Shown here in pieces: positions 23,146-34,504 of a stretch of DNA of 64,000 bases (the stretch's first letter is position 1; each line of letters opens with the position of its first letter). The translations under genes were made by a program, and so were the position numbers. The stretch is taken from NCBI GenBank assembly GCA_018857735.1, contig JABMCL010002954.1, positions 182,501-246,500 on the forward strand, read 5' to 3'. A model generated the notes under the pieces. It saw only the letters and a program-made list of their open reading frames with translations. It was not told the DNA's origin and made no database searches. This DNA comes from Alviniconcha marisindica. Taxonomy: Eukaryota; Mollusca; Gastropoda; Provannidae.

Positions 23146-23214
23146 TGAAGTTCACAGGTCTTGACACACCCAGCAAGAAGTACACAACAGTGTAGAAAAC
23201 ATTCTCAGCCAGCA

Positions 23215-23605
23215 GCACTGTGCACAGGTCTGTGAACGTGTTCTGCCTGTTAACACCTAGTATGATCACTGTCACATAGTGATAATCTGTATATTTACAC
23301 TGTACCCATCTGCTACTACAGGTGTCAGTGAACGTGTTCAGCCTGTACCGCATAGTATGATCACTATCACGTAGTGATAATCTGTATGTTTACACTGTAC
23401 CCTATCTGCCACTACGGGTGTCTGTGAACGTGTTCAGCCTGAATCACGTAGTAACTAGTATGATCACTATCACATAGTGATAATCTGTACATTTACACTG
23501 TACCCATCTGCCACTACAGGTGTTTGTGAAGGTGTTCAGCCTGTATCACGTGGTATGATCACTATCAGGTAGTGATAATCTGTACATTTACACTGTACCC
23601 ATCTG
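23215..23605. repeat. 96-102-bp tandem array with palindromic core, four copies
   Basis: Units start near 23232, 23328, 23424 and 23526 with GTGAACGTGTTC. Each contains the dyad GATCACTATCACGTAGTGAT or a close variant, conserved between units. Confidence 0.88.
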
Positions 23606-24017
23606 CCCCTGCCCTGTCCACCCTGAAAGGCCACACAACACCAGAGGGTTTTATGCAGGGATTATATTACAATACATTAGGGAGGGATTTGTGGCGGCCT
23701 GAGCTCCCCCACTGATGGCCCTGTGATTCACACACACACAGGGCGGCTGCCGTCATCCTGTGGGACTGAATGTCTGGTCGCTCGGGCGTGACGCCGCGGC
23801 GTTCCGCTTCGCTGACGTTGTCAGATGAGCTTGCAGGGTTTGAAAAGGGCACCCGGGAAAAATCGCCAAAAACGTTTCGGCACCTACTGATAGAATCTTT
23901 ATCTTCTACCGTGTGTCATTCTAACAGACTCATATCTTGCCAATGAAACCAACACTTGCAATAAAATAAATAAAATAAAAAGTTTCTTTGGCCACCAATG
24001 TTCCACTATATGACCCC

Positions 24018-24190
24018 GGCCCAGCATTAGGTAGAAGACGATGATGAACAAGAAGGGGAGAAAAACGAAGAGAAAAATAAAACTTTAGTGTTGTTACTTG
24101 TTACCAAGGCCCAGCATTAGGTAGAAGACGATGATGAACAAGAAGACTGGGGAAAAAAACAGAAGAGAAAAATAAAACTTTAGTGTTGTT
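24018..24190. repeat. 90-bp direct duplication
   Basis: GCCCAGCATTAGGTAGAAGA and AATAAAACTTTAGTGTTGTT occur twice, at 24019 and 24109. Confidence 0.85.
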
Positions 24191-24539
24191 GCTTGGAACT
24201 GAGATCAATCATCGACGCGGCATGTGCATACTGAAAGACGCATATATTATAAAACACCCTTTTCTGTTGCAAATTTTGGCTTCATTCGCTGGATATGAAC
24301 CTTTTAACAACAATGATTCTGGTGATATTCGTGACCCAAACTGGCAATTAAAATGTCCCACAATTTCCTCCCTGGAGACTACCATTTAAAAAAAAAAAAT
24401 TGATTGGTGGAAGTCAGACCCTCCCCTATCAAGGGGTGGCCACAGGTTCTCTAATATTATTAACAATAATAATAATAACAACAGCAATAACTTCATTAAA
24501 GCGCAGAGGTGCTCTTTTGTTCCGAATCCCACTGTATCT

Positions 24540-24545
24540 GTATGT

Positions 24546-24583
<38 letters not shown>

Positions 24584-24621
24584 CATGATGTGTGCGTTTG
24601 TGTGTGTGTGTGATTGTGCCA

Positions 24622-24669
<48 letters not shown>

Positions 24670-24760
24670 CTGTGCCACTGTGTGTGTGTGTGTATGATGG
24701 TGTGTGTGTGTGTGTGTGAGACTGTGCCACGGTGTGTGTGTATGTGTGTGTGATATTGTT
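24540..24760. repeat. (GT)n blocks separated by TGCCA-type spacers
   Basis: Five (GT)n tracts separated by TGTGCCACAG or ATGATG, forming a degenerate higher-order repeat of about 60 bp. Confidence 0.9.
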
Positions 24761-25033
24761 TTAATTGCTGTGTGTGATACTTTAATTAACTGTTTTACAA
24801 GTATGTGATCTTAACTTCATTACTATTTTATGATGAAGTCATAATTGTTTTATATTTATAACTATACTACGGTTAAAGTAAGACTCATTTGTTTGTTGTA
24901 TTGTTCTCTTAACTTTATGTATTTTTTATGAGCCCGCCATGACCACAACAAAATTGCCCCTTGTGGGATGATTAAAGTTTCTGAATTCAATTGAATCTCC
25001 AATCACACCCAGTTCTGCAGAACTGGTCATTAC

Positions 25034-25203
25034 CTTGGTCTAAAGGGGTGTGTGTCATGATCGTATTTGTCGGGATCCTCAGAGTGTTTTTCTTTGACAT
25101 GCTTCTGATGATGATGGTGGTGGTGGTGGTGATAACCAGGGAGATGGAGGTTCTCTAAGGATCCAAAGAAATCCAGTGAGCGCCACTTCTTGTTCAGTGG
25201 CAT
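25034..25203 (-). CDS. ARHGEF11/12: RhoGEF exon 1: start codon and His-rich leader
   Basis: The ATG at 25203 has a strong context (CCGTCACCATGC) and opens 56 codons plus two bases: MPLNKKWRSLDFFGSLENL, a run of eight His near residue 25, then a Lys/Asp/His-rich stretch ending HPFRP before donor GTAATG. The frame is also open upstream to an ATG at 25260, so the start is a choice; I prefer 25203 for its context. The leader itself is not recognisable. It is tied to the PDZ exons only by phase (2 into exon 2) and position. The His run is coded by CAC/CAT triplets and may vary in length. Confidence 0.6.
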
Positions 25204-25264
25204 GGTGACGGCGGCAGGCGTACAGCGATCAAACACAGGAACCACACTTGCGTACTTCATCCAT

Positions 25265-25925
25265 TGACATCACAAGCAGCAACCTCCCCATGTGGTAATC
25301 CAGAGTGAAGAGCCATCACAAGCAGCAACCTCCCCATGTGGTAATCCAGAGTGAAGAGCCATCAAACACCACCACAACAACCACGCTGAATTTCTTCTTC
25401 CATTTGCCTCGACAAGCTGCCTCTGGCACTATAATCCACTGTGAATAGCCATCAAACACCCTCAAACACAAACACGTTTCAGCTCTTCCATAAACACAAC
25501 AAGCTGTCTCCTCTGGGTGTTACACGACTCATAATCCACTGTGAATAGCCGTCAAACACCCTCAAACACAACAGCAGCTTAGTCTCCTCTGGGTGTTACA
25601 CGACTCATAATCCACTGTGAATAGCCGTCAAACACCCTCAAACACAAACATATTTCAGCTCTACTATAAACACAACAAGCCGTCTCCTCTGGGTGTTACA
25701 TGACTCATAATCCACTGTGAATAGCCGTCAAACACCCTCAAACACAAACATATTTCAGCTCTTCTATAAACAAGCTGCCTCCTCTGGGTTTTACACGACT
25801 CGTAATCCGCTGTGAATAGCCGTCAGACACCCTCAAACACAAACATGCTTTTGTTCTTCTTCCATTAACACAACAAGCTACTATAATCCACACTCTGAGA
25901 ACTGCCGTCAAACAGCATCAAACAC
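25265..25925. repeat. Tandem repeats immediately upstream of RhoGEF exon 1
   Basis: A 53-bp duplication at 25265-25370 (CATCACAAGCAGCAACCTCC) is followed by about six units of roughly 80-110 bp with CATAATCCACTGTGAATAGC and CGTCAAACACCCTCAAACAC. If exon 1 is the first exon, this array occupies its promoter region. Confidence 0.88.
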
Positions 25926-26465
25926 AAACACGCTCAGTTCAGCACTCCTCTCAGTGCCATTACCAACAGACACTTCATCACCACAGTGGGAATTCTTGAT
26001 CTGGGCACTGTGGGCATCATCAGGGCACCTCTGACTCAGATCTCTGACAGGATAGTTTGAGTTCAGACTCAACAGGCAGCTGGACACAGGTAGATGTGCT
26101 GAGATTACTCAGACTCATTGTGATGAGTCAACACTAACCACAGTCTGCTGAGAATGAGCGCAACAACATGTGCTGAGAATGACCACAACGTGCTGAGGTT
26201 GAGACTGACCACTTCGCCAACTCTAACTGCGTTGGTGGCAATGTCCTGAGGTGTCCAGGCAGGTAATCCAAATACCACACGTTTACTTTCAAATGTTGCA
26301 ATTTGATCCCACATAAGGAAGTCACAACACTACTGATGTGTATCACACATCACTGGAGAAAAGGATAACATTACACATATAATAGATGTGTCAATCATCT
26401 GATCAGTTACACCATTACAATCATTACATCAACCCTAAGTCATAACATGCACGCATGCAGGCAGG

Positions 26466-26507
26466 CACACACACACACACACACACAACACACACACACA
26501 CACACAC

Positions 26508-26544
<37 letters not shown>

Positions 26545-26545
26545 A
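26466..26545. repeat. (CA)n microsatellite with ACAAC interruptions
   Basis: Three CA blocks separated by AACA. Nothing gene-like is seen between 25930 and 26460 or between 26550 and 26900. Confidence 0.92.
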
Positions 26546-26909
26546 TCGGCCACAGAGAGAAATCCTTTCAACACTGTAGGCTTCTTCCCACTTTCCCACT
26601 GGGGTTTATCTCTAAAAACATCTGCTGTGCTCCAAACACCTGATCCCTGCACTGGCAACTGCTTCAACCAGAGCAAAATGCCATACTACATTCCAAACTG
26701 GCTTGAATCACCCTAACAACAACTTGAAGTGCCACAGCGAGTGAGAGGAAGAGTACACGGCGCCCTACCATTAGTCCCCACTGCTCTGGATGACACTGCC
26801 ACCCCCACCCCACCCCCCACCCGTCCCACTGCACTCCCAATCCAAACTGCTGTCAATCACACACAGACCAACGGCACACTTTGGGTTTACCCTCCCGGGT
26901 CACCGCGAC

Positions 26910-27265
26910 ATAGTAACAACTCCGTCTGCGACAGGGTATCACTGTCCCGTATTCACAACCACACTGCAACAACTCCGTCTGCAACGTCCCACATTTACAA
27001 CCACACAGCAACCACCCTGTGTGCAAAAGTGTATCCTGTCCAAAATTCACGACTACACACACAGTAACCACTCCAGCTGCAACAGGGTATCCTGTCCCAC
27101 ATTCACAACCACACAGTAACAACTCCGTCTGCAACAGCGTAGGTACCACACTGTCCCACACTGACAACCGCGTCTCAGTGCAGCAGTGTGCGTATCACTG
27201 TCCCATATTCACAACCACGCCGTAACAACTCCGTCTGCAGTGTGTGTGTGTGTGTGTGTGTGTGA
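26910..27265. repeat. About 52-55-bp tandem array
   Basis: Units with AACAACTCCGTCTGCAAC, GGGTATCACTGTCCCA and ATTCACAACCACAC, about six diverged copies, ending in a (GT)n tract at 27240-27263. Confidence 0.85.
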
Positions 27266-27564
27266 AACCACACTGACACAGTACAGCCACAATGCAGTAG
27301 GGTGTGTATGAAACCATAACGGCTGTCCCATGTTCACCGCCACCGTGCTCTAAGCGCACTCGTTATAAATACGCCTGACGCCTGCCGAACCCTTTCGTGC
27401 CCCGCTCTGGTCTGGCGCGCAGACGCTGGGCCGGGGCTCTCCGCCTCTCCGTTCCTGTGCTTTATGGACACGGTCTTGTGCACCTTGGCCCTCACAATTA
27501 CCCTGTGAAACATCAACCCCTACCCCCCGGCCCGCCGCTGCCCATCTTAATGCAGAATCACTGG

Positions 27565-27735
27565 TGATAACGATGATGATGAAGTGATGCTTAATGTCCT
27601 CAGATGTCGGCTGACATATTAGGGACAAGCTGTGACCAATGCCGAAGGATGGTTCAATATAGATTTACGTCCACGGAAATCAGAAGGCTCGTTAAGACGG
27701 CCACCTCGACTCTCACACAGCTCCTGAACTATGTA
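27565..27735 (+). mobile_element. R2 repeat copy
   Basis: Near-complete copy: GATGCTTAATGTCCTCAG, TTTACGTCCACGGAAATC and CACACAGCTCCTGAACTATG in the family order. Confidence 0.78.
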
Positions 27736-27774
27736 CTGGTGATAACACTGTACCATTTGGAGAATCACTGGTGA

Positions 27775-27925
27775 TAACGATAATGATGAAGTGATGCTTA
27801 ATGTCCTCAGATGTCGGCTGACATATTAGGGTGGACCAAGCCGAAGATGTTCAATATGTTACGTCCACGGAACATCGAAGCTCGTAGACGGCCACTCGAT
27901 TCAACAGCTCTGAACTATGTACTGG
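27775..27925 (+). mobile_element. R2 repeat copy with many small deletions
   Basis: Same order as the previous copy, and both are followed by TGTACTGGTGATAACACT, so this is probably a local tandem duplication. Unlike its neighbour it has lost single bases at many places (for example ACGTCCACGGAACATCGAAG). Confidence 0.72.
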
Positions 27926-27959
27926 TGATAACACTATAACACTGTACCATTTGGTTTGT

Positions 27960-27979
27960 TCCCCCCCCCCCCCCCCCCA
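27960..27979. repeat. Poly(C) run of 19
   Basis: C homopolymer after the R2 pair. 27980-28430 is unique-looking but offers no exon that I can support. Confidence 0.9.
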
Positions 27980-28429
27980 CCGCTCTCGTTAATGACAGGT
28001 CCACTCTGCCTGCAGATCACACCGTTCCCCCGAGACGGAAACGCGATAGTGGTAAACATTTCGCTGGTGGGTGTTTTACCTAAACATGTGCCTGGGTTAA
28101 ACTGTATCATTCCGAACCGTTCGCACAGGAACCCTCCCGAAAGTCCAAAGTCAACCGCAATCGCACGTGGTCACCACACCACGGACGGGTGACCGGTTCC
28201 GTGCTAGGCTTTGCGCCCGCCCTGACATTTCTCCGGAGTCAACATTCTGTGCAAGCTCTACAAAAGTTTCTTCGGGTGAGATGTATCTAAACCGGACATA
28301 TATAATGTAAAAAGCTCACACGTGCACGTTTAAAGATCCTGTAGCACTATGTCACAGTTCCATGGATTATGGAAACATCCAAATAACCCGGCAGACACTG
28401 AAAGTGTCCGAGTCTTCAAAATACTGAAG

Positions 28430-28580
28430 GTAGGTAGGTAGTGTTGCTTAACGTCCTCAGATGTCAGTTGACATATTAGGGCCAAGCTGAGACCAATGCC
28501 GAAGCATGGTTCAGTCCACGGAAACCAGAAGGCTCGTTAGGACGGCCACCTCGACTCTCACACAGCTCCTGAACTATGTC
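28430..28580 (+). mobile_element. R2 repeat copy
   Basis: TTGCTTAACGTCCTCAGATG to CACACAGCTCCTGAACTATG, missing part of the middle TTACGTC block. Confidence 0.75.
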
Positions 28581-28774
28581 AAAATACTGAAGTTGGACAT
28601 TGTACAGAAGAAGAAGACAACGAGGCGAGACGAAAGGATCGGCGGTTAAAGACGTGGAACAGCACGCACCACAGCCAACGGGATCAGTTACTTAGTGTTG
28701 CGTGTAACGTTCACACGAAAACTCCCTCCATATCAAAACTGCTGAATGCCAGCGACATAAGATTCATAGATAGA

Positions 28775-28875
28775 CAGGCAATTGGTTTTTAATCCTCAGC
28801 CAGCCAGCACGGTTATATCAAGGCGAAACACATATTCCACGCTCTCTCTCGTGTTAAAGCGCATGACACGTGTGA
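28775..28875 (+). mobile_element. R3 dispersed repeat copy
   Basis: TTGGTTTTTAATCCTCAGCC, then CAGCACGGTTATATCAAGGC, matching R3. Confidence 0.68.
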
Positions 28876-29077
28876 CACAAAAACCCACTGCCAACGGAAT
28901 TACATGCAAATTTCAATGCCCTTTCTTGGCCGAGCACACGAAGAGAGCAATATTAAACACGACACTGAATAGCTCTTTATAATATTCACATTGGCATAAT
29001 ATGCATCCAGCTCAACTTATAATGTATTAATATTAGTACATGGCATCCAAATATACGTTGTTGTTGTTTTGTTCTTG

Positions 29078-29146
<69 letters not shown>

Positions 29147-29168
29147 TGAGTGAGTGTGTGTGTGTGCT
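29078..29168. repeat. (GT)n microsatellite
   Basis: About 35 GT units with GAGTGAGT interruptions near the right end. Confidence 0.95.
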
Positions 29169-29689
29169 TAATTTTTAAATACACAACAGGCAAATCAACA
29201 GCCGCCAAGGAGGGCGGTCAGGCGTATTCAGCGAGCAAGAGTGCTCTCTCTTGCCCAGTCACAAGAGGTGTCCAATAAATGATATTAAGCACGATGCTGG
29301 ATAGAGCTGTCTATTCCAACAACTCCTCTAATGTGCCATACAAAGGCCCCCCCCCCCCCCCCCCCTTCCACACACACACACACCACAATCAAACGAATAA
29401 CCGACGGGTGTTGTGATGAAAACGGCCTGGCCCCGTCACGATCCAGCGACTGCTGTCGATCGGCATTCCTTCCTACGTGGTGGTGGTCATGGTCACGGTC
29501 GGCGGCTGAGGTATTTCATAATGGCCTCCGCTGACCGCACCGCTCAGGCCAAAGCAGCCCACAGTGTGAAAAGTCGGTAAATACAGTAAGCTGGATATGC
29601 CCCACCCTGTGGCAGCAAGCGTAACTCACCCCACCATCCCCCTACCGCCAACATCCCTCCCCTGGATTCTTTCGTGGGACTAGCCCTGG

Positions 29690-30790
29690 ACCTACCGAGA
29701 AGGGGGTAGAATTACCCGAACTAGCCCCAACCCTACCCGGAAGGAGCTAGATGAACTAGCCCTACACCTACTGAGGAGTTAGAATTACCCGAACTAGCCC
29801 CAACCCTACCCGGAAGGAGCTAGATGAACTAGCCCTACAACTACTGAGGAGTTAGAATTACCCGAACTAGCCCTACCCCTACCCGGAAGGAGCTAGATGA
29901 ACTAGACCTACAACTACTGAGGAGTTAGAATTACCCGAACTAGCCCTACCCCTACCCAGGAGTTAGATGAACTAGCCCTACAACTACTGAGAAGGAGTCA
30001 GAAATACCCGAACTAGCCCTACCCCTACCCGGAAGGAGCTAGATGAACTAGCCCTACAACTACTGAGGAGTTAGAATTACCCGAACTAGCCCTACCCCTA
30101 CCCGGAAGGAGCTAGTTGAACTAGCCCCACCACTACTGAGGAGTTAGAATTACCCGAACTAGCCCTAACCCCTACCCGGAAGGAGCTAGATGAACTAGCC
30201 CCACCACTACTGAGGAGTTAGAATTACCCGAACTAGCCCTAACCCTACCCGGAAGGAGCTAGATGAACTAGCCCTACAACTACTGAGGAGTTAGAATTAC
30301 CCGAACTAGCCCTAACCCTACCCGGAAGGAGCTAGATGAACTAGCCCTACAACTACTGCGGAGTTAGAATTACCCGAACTAGCCCTAACCCTACCCGGAA
30401 GGAGCTAGATGAACTAGCCCCACCACTACTGAGGAGTTAGAATTACCCGAACTAGCCCTAACCCTACCCGGAAGGAGCTAGATGAACTAGCCCTACAACT
30501 ACTGAGGAGTTAGAATTACCCGAACTAGCCCTACCCCTACCCGGAAGGAGCTAGATGAACTAGCCCCACCACTACTGAGGAGTTAGAATTACCCGAACTA
30601 GCCCTAACCCTACCCGGAAGGAGCTAGATGAACTAGCCCTACAACTACTGAGGAGTTAGAATTACCCGAACTAGCCCTACCCCTACCCAGAAGGAGCTAG
30701 ATGAACTAGCCCCACCACTACTGAGAAGGAGTTAGAATTACCCGAACTAGCCCTAACCCTACCCAGAAGTCAGAATGCGAGGAACTAGCC
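29690..30790. repeat. 73-bp tandem array made of two related half-units, about 15 copies
   Basis: Each unit is GAACTAGCCCTAACCCTACC, CGGAAGGAGCTAGAT, then GAACTAGCCCTACAACTACT, GAGGAGTTAGAATTACCC. The two halves of about 36 bp align, so the unit arose by doubling of a shorter repeat. TAG and TAA stop codons break all plus-strand frames, unlike the other arrays. Confidence 0.95.
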
Positions 30791-31299
30791 CAGTGCCCTA
30801 CCCTTACCAAGGAGTTAGAATTTGGGGAACTATACCTCTCGTAAGCAGTTTCGTCCAACAGGTCCAACCAAGCGTTTTATAATGCTCCCTTGATTTCACT
30901 TTTAAAATCTCATTTCTTCTTCTAATTTTTTTGTTTTTGTTTTTTTGTTGGCGACGGATAACCTTCACGAACAAAAGTCAGGCTGCAAAGTTCGAGTTCA
31001 GTCCTGCACCCTCGGTACTGCACCCTCGGTGCTTCCACAGGTCCTGCACCCTGCTTCCACAGGTAGCGTAAGCCACACGGATTATTACAGCATTAGGGGC
31101 AGGGGAGTCCCGGTGGGCCACATCGCCCTTCACACAGCTCCTGAGCTCTGAAAGTAACCAAATCAACGGGGAAATTCTTATACACAATCCCCGATTTGAA
31201 GTTTTTGCTTTTAATTCCTTCTACCTGCCGCAGAAAGGCCGGACCTCTTCCATTCTCGGGCGGATCGTGTTTCGAAAAGGCTGGCTCAACTTCCTATCT

Positions 31300-32035
31300 A
31301 TCCCGGTTAGGAGTGCACCGTGATAACAATGATCACAAGGTCGCGAGGGTGCAGCTACTACTTCCTGCTTCTAGGATATCGCTACTAGTACTACCGCCCA
31401 CTTTTAGTCCTGTACTAACGCCTACTTCTGGCCCTTGTTTGGGAGTTTTCTGTGTTGTCAGCAATGACCGAAAGGATATGTCTACTAGTTCGGCAGTTTT
31501 CCGTGTCGACAATGACCACAAGGACATGGCTACTAGTACTACTGCCTACTTTTAGTCCCTGCTGGGAGCTGTCTATGTGTAACAATGACCACAAGGACAT
31601 GGCTACTGCTGCTTACAGCTACCTCTGGTCCTTGACGGGAGTCGTTTATCTTTCAGCAATGACCACACAGACATGGCTACTAAGTACTACTGCCTACTTC
31701 TGGTTCTTCTTGGGAGTTGTTTATCTTTCAGCAATGACCACACAGACATGGCTACTACTGCTTACTTCTAGTGCCTGTTGGGAGTTGTCTGTGTGTCCGC
31801 AATGACTACATCACGAGGGCGTGGCCACTGAGCAGAGAATAGGACTACGTCTTTATCTCGGTGCTACCAATGCCTACTCTTCCTAGTCCTGGTCTAGACC
31901 AGAGAGAGATGGCTACTACCTGATCCACTTTTTTGTAATGTGTGGTGGGTTTTTTGTTTTTTGTTCGTCTGTTTTTTAGACCCCGCCGGGTGTCAACAAT
32001 GACCACAAAGTCACGAGGGCGTGGCTACTACTGTC
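31300..32035. repeat. Degenerate 70-90-bp tandem array
   Basis: Units hold CAATGACCACAAGGACATGG, CTACTAGTACTACTGCCTAC and TTGGGAGTTGTTTATC-type segments, about eight copies with much divergence. A short R2 fragment (CACACAGCTCCTGAGCTCTG) lies just before it near 31130. Confidence 0.85.
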
Positions 32036-32128
32036 ACAGGCACAGGGCGAGACTTATCAGCAACTCCCATCAGCCTTCAACTATGCATATCAAAACCACT
32101 CAGTTACTTTCTGTTGCTCGCCTGACCC

Positions 32129-32129
<1 letters not shown>

Positions 32130-32222
<93 letters not shown>

Positions 32223-32256
32223 AGGGCCGTTTCCCCCCCCCCCCCCCCCCCCCCCC
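32130..32256. repeat. Poly(C) runs of 91 and 24
   Basis: 32130-32220 is an uninterrupted run of 91 C, then AAAGGGCCGTTT, then 24 more C. Such a tract could form i-motif or G-quadruplex structures. The length as assembled should be doubted, since long homopolymers are poorly resolved. Confidence 0.9.
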
Positions 32257-32374
32257 TCAAAAGAAGAAGAAGAAGAAAAGAACGAAGACGAAACAGCCAT
32301 GCGAATTAGTTAATCCTGCGAGTGCCTGTGCCCTTGGTTTGCAGATCTATTACATGGAATTTCACACAGGTTTG

Positions 32375-32470
32375 ACAAATGGGATTTTTAACGCCCAGTC
32401 AGCCATGACGGTTATATGTGGGTGACATATCTATGTTTCATACGGAAGAAAAGACCAGGACGTATAACGC
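32375..32470 (+). mobile_element. R3 dispersed repeat copy
   Basis: GGGATTTTTAACGCCCAGTCA begins the copy, with CATGACGGTTATATGTGGG following. Confidence 0.7.
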
Positions 32471-32800
32471 TGCAACCGTTTCTGCAGCTGCTTCACCATG
32501 CTCCACGTGACACGGCCGTGTCTAGTGTTCGAACTGTAAACTGTTCATGAGCTGATCATTATGCGCCGTGCCTTTTTTTTTTTTTTTTTAGCTTTGACAA
32601 TGACATCCAAATATTCAAAGGTTATTACGATAACTGATAAGTGACATCATCTGAACCAATCACACGTGAGCATCCAGCTGGCTGTGTGGAAGACGGAGAG
32701 CCACGCTCCTTTAGGACTTGCGTACAAACTTTCACCTTTGATAGGAGGAAGTCAAGACTCTTAATTACATCTGACAATTATGCGATTTCTGTGCGCGCAA

Positions 32801-32802
<2 letters not shown>

Positions 32803-32853
<51 letters not shown>
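32803..32853. repeat. (CT)n microsatellite
   Basis: About 25 CT units. A possible R3-related ATTTTTAACGCCCGCTT lies at 32974. Confidence 0.93.
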
Positions 32854-32855
<2 letters not shown>

Positions 32856-33444
32856 AGCCGTAAAAGCAAGGCAGACACGATCATCCAATAAATCTTCACG
32901 ATCAATACCTGCCCGCGGCTGCTAATGCTGGACTCACGCTGTGCAAAAATGACGCATCATCATCATCGTCGTCATTTTTAACGCCCGCTTCTCACCTTAA
33001 ACCTGCCCACTGCCCTCGGGACGAGGTGTAACGTCACCGATGTCCTTGGCAAAGGACAACGTGCTGCCAGGTCGAACACCTTATCAGTGACGTCTGGCCT
33101 GAACTGTGGCTTTTCGTGCTTTCTCGCACTCGCAGAGCCCAACGTTCTCCCAATGAAACGGAACGTTTACATTCCTCTCTCTCTGCCCTTGTGCCTTACC
33201 TCTTTCCCAGAATAGTTTTGGCAGAAAACTGCACAAGCTGTTGCAAACTGGGGTTAAACTACCCTCATGCTAAAAACACTCTCCGACTTTTTTTTAAACG
33301 ACCCCCCCCCCCCCTTCCTCCTCAAGACGGGCGTCTGATGACAAATATTTTGCCAAGTGGCGCGCACTGTTGTGGCACCTGTGCAGTGATGCGTGTTGAC
33401 GGCCCACTGCTGCCACCTGACACAACAGCAGCACGTGACTGGTG

Positions 33445-33520
33445 GTTGGGTGGGGAGGGGGAGGGGGTGGGGGGAGGGGGGGGGGGGGGTTGGGGGGGAG
33501 GGGGAGTGGGGAGGAGGCGG
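33445..33520. repeat. G-rich purine tract
   Basis: GGGGAGGGGGAGGGGGTGGGG-like sequence with a G run at 33477-33489. Nearby C runs lie at 33301-33314 and 33669-33682. Confidence 0.85.
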
Positions 33521-34030
33521 AAGCAACTCCTTGTCGCAGTCACCGTTGCCAGAGCTTCCCCCCAAAATACTATCACTGCTGAGCACAACTCATCCCGGGC
33601 CCCTCTTATCTTTCATTACCGCCACTGCCAGGCCATCAGCCCACAGCCTCGCCACTAACGGAGATAACCCCCCCCTCCCCCCACCACCACCGCCCCTTTC
33701 ATCATCCTAGTCGCTGGAGCTACAAGCGAGGGGGGACACACCGCACACCCGTACTTGTTCTTTTCGAACAGTAATGTAACAGTAATGTAAGGTTACCACT
33801 GCTTCCAAGGAACATTTAACTGCTACTATATTTCGTCTAGCGGGTAGCGACTAGAAACTAAATAGACCTATCTAACACTAACAGCCAGTCCTTGCGTCTA
33901 GCAAAATAGGTCCCTGAGTCTAGCCAGTCCTTGCGTCTAGCGAGTAGCACAGCACGCCAGTTGTTCTGCAGTCGACTAGCGCGGCCAACACGAAAATAAG
34001 GCAAAAGCACACACATGCTTTCCATTTCAT

Positions 34031-34063
<33 letters not shown>
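34031..34063. repeat. Poly(C) run of about 32
   Basis: Uninterrupted C tract, followed 20 bp later by a G run at 34084-34094. The pair could fold back on itself. Confidence 0.9.
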
Positions 34064-34064
<1 letters not shown>

Positions 34065-34341
34065 AAAAGCCACACAAAAGACGGGGGGGGGGGGAGTGCA
34101 TCAGATGACGTACTTTCTCATTTTTTTGTCAATAGTGAAACTCTCACACTTTCAACAGCGATCAAGCACAGCGCAATAACTCCACCATCACCCGCGGGAG
34201 GCACGTGCGTTCAGGTCTCCCTTCCTTCGCTGGCCCCGCCAACTAAATTACAAGGCATCGACAGCCACGTCGTTCCTGCCCCGTATTAAAAACAACCACT
34301 CGTCAACACTGCCCATGAAGCTCCAAAAAGCAACTGCTTAC

Positions 34342-34460
34342 TCCTTTTGATGTAGGCGGCAAAACAGAGGCTGCCTTCTCAGTTCCTGGCAACCTCGCGG
34401 TGGAGTACAGCGGACGCAGAAGTGTAGCTGGCGTGAAAAGTTGGGCTTCCGGTTTCTGGG
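34342..34460 (-). other. Possible non-coding first exon (donor at 34342)
   Basis: On the minus strand, GC-moderate sequence with CGCGAGGTTGCCAGG ends at AAAGGA, followed by GTAAGC, an acceptable donor. It lies immediately downstream, in minus orientation, of the CCAAT cluster and upstream of the RhoGEF coding exons. No ATG-led frame of note is seen. The 5' limit given is a guess. Confidence 0.25.
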
Positions 34461-34504
34461 TTAAACCAACAGAGGAGTTTCTGGCTGTCCATCACCCTAG
34501 CACT

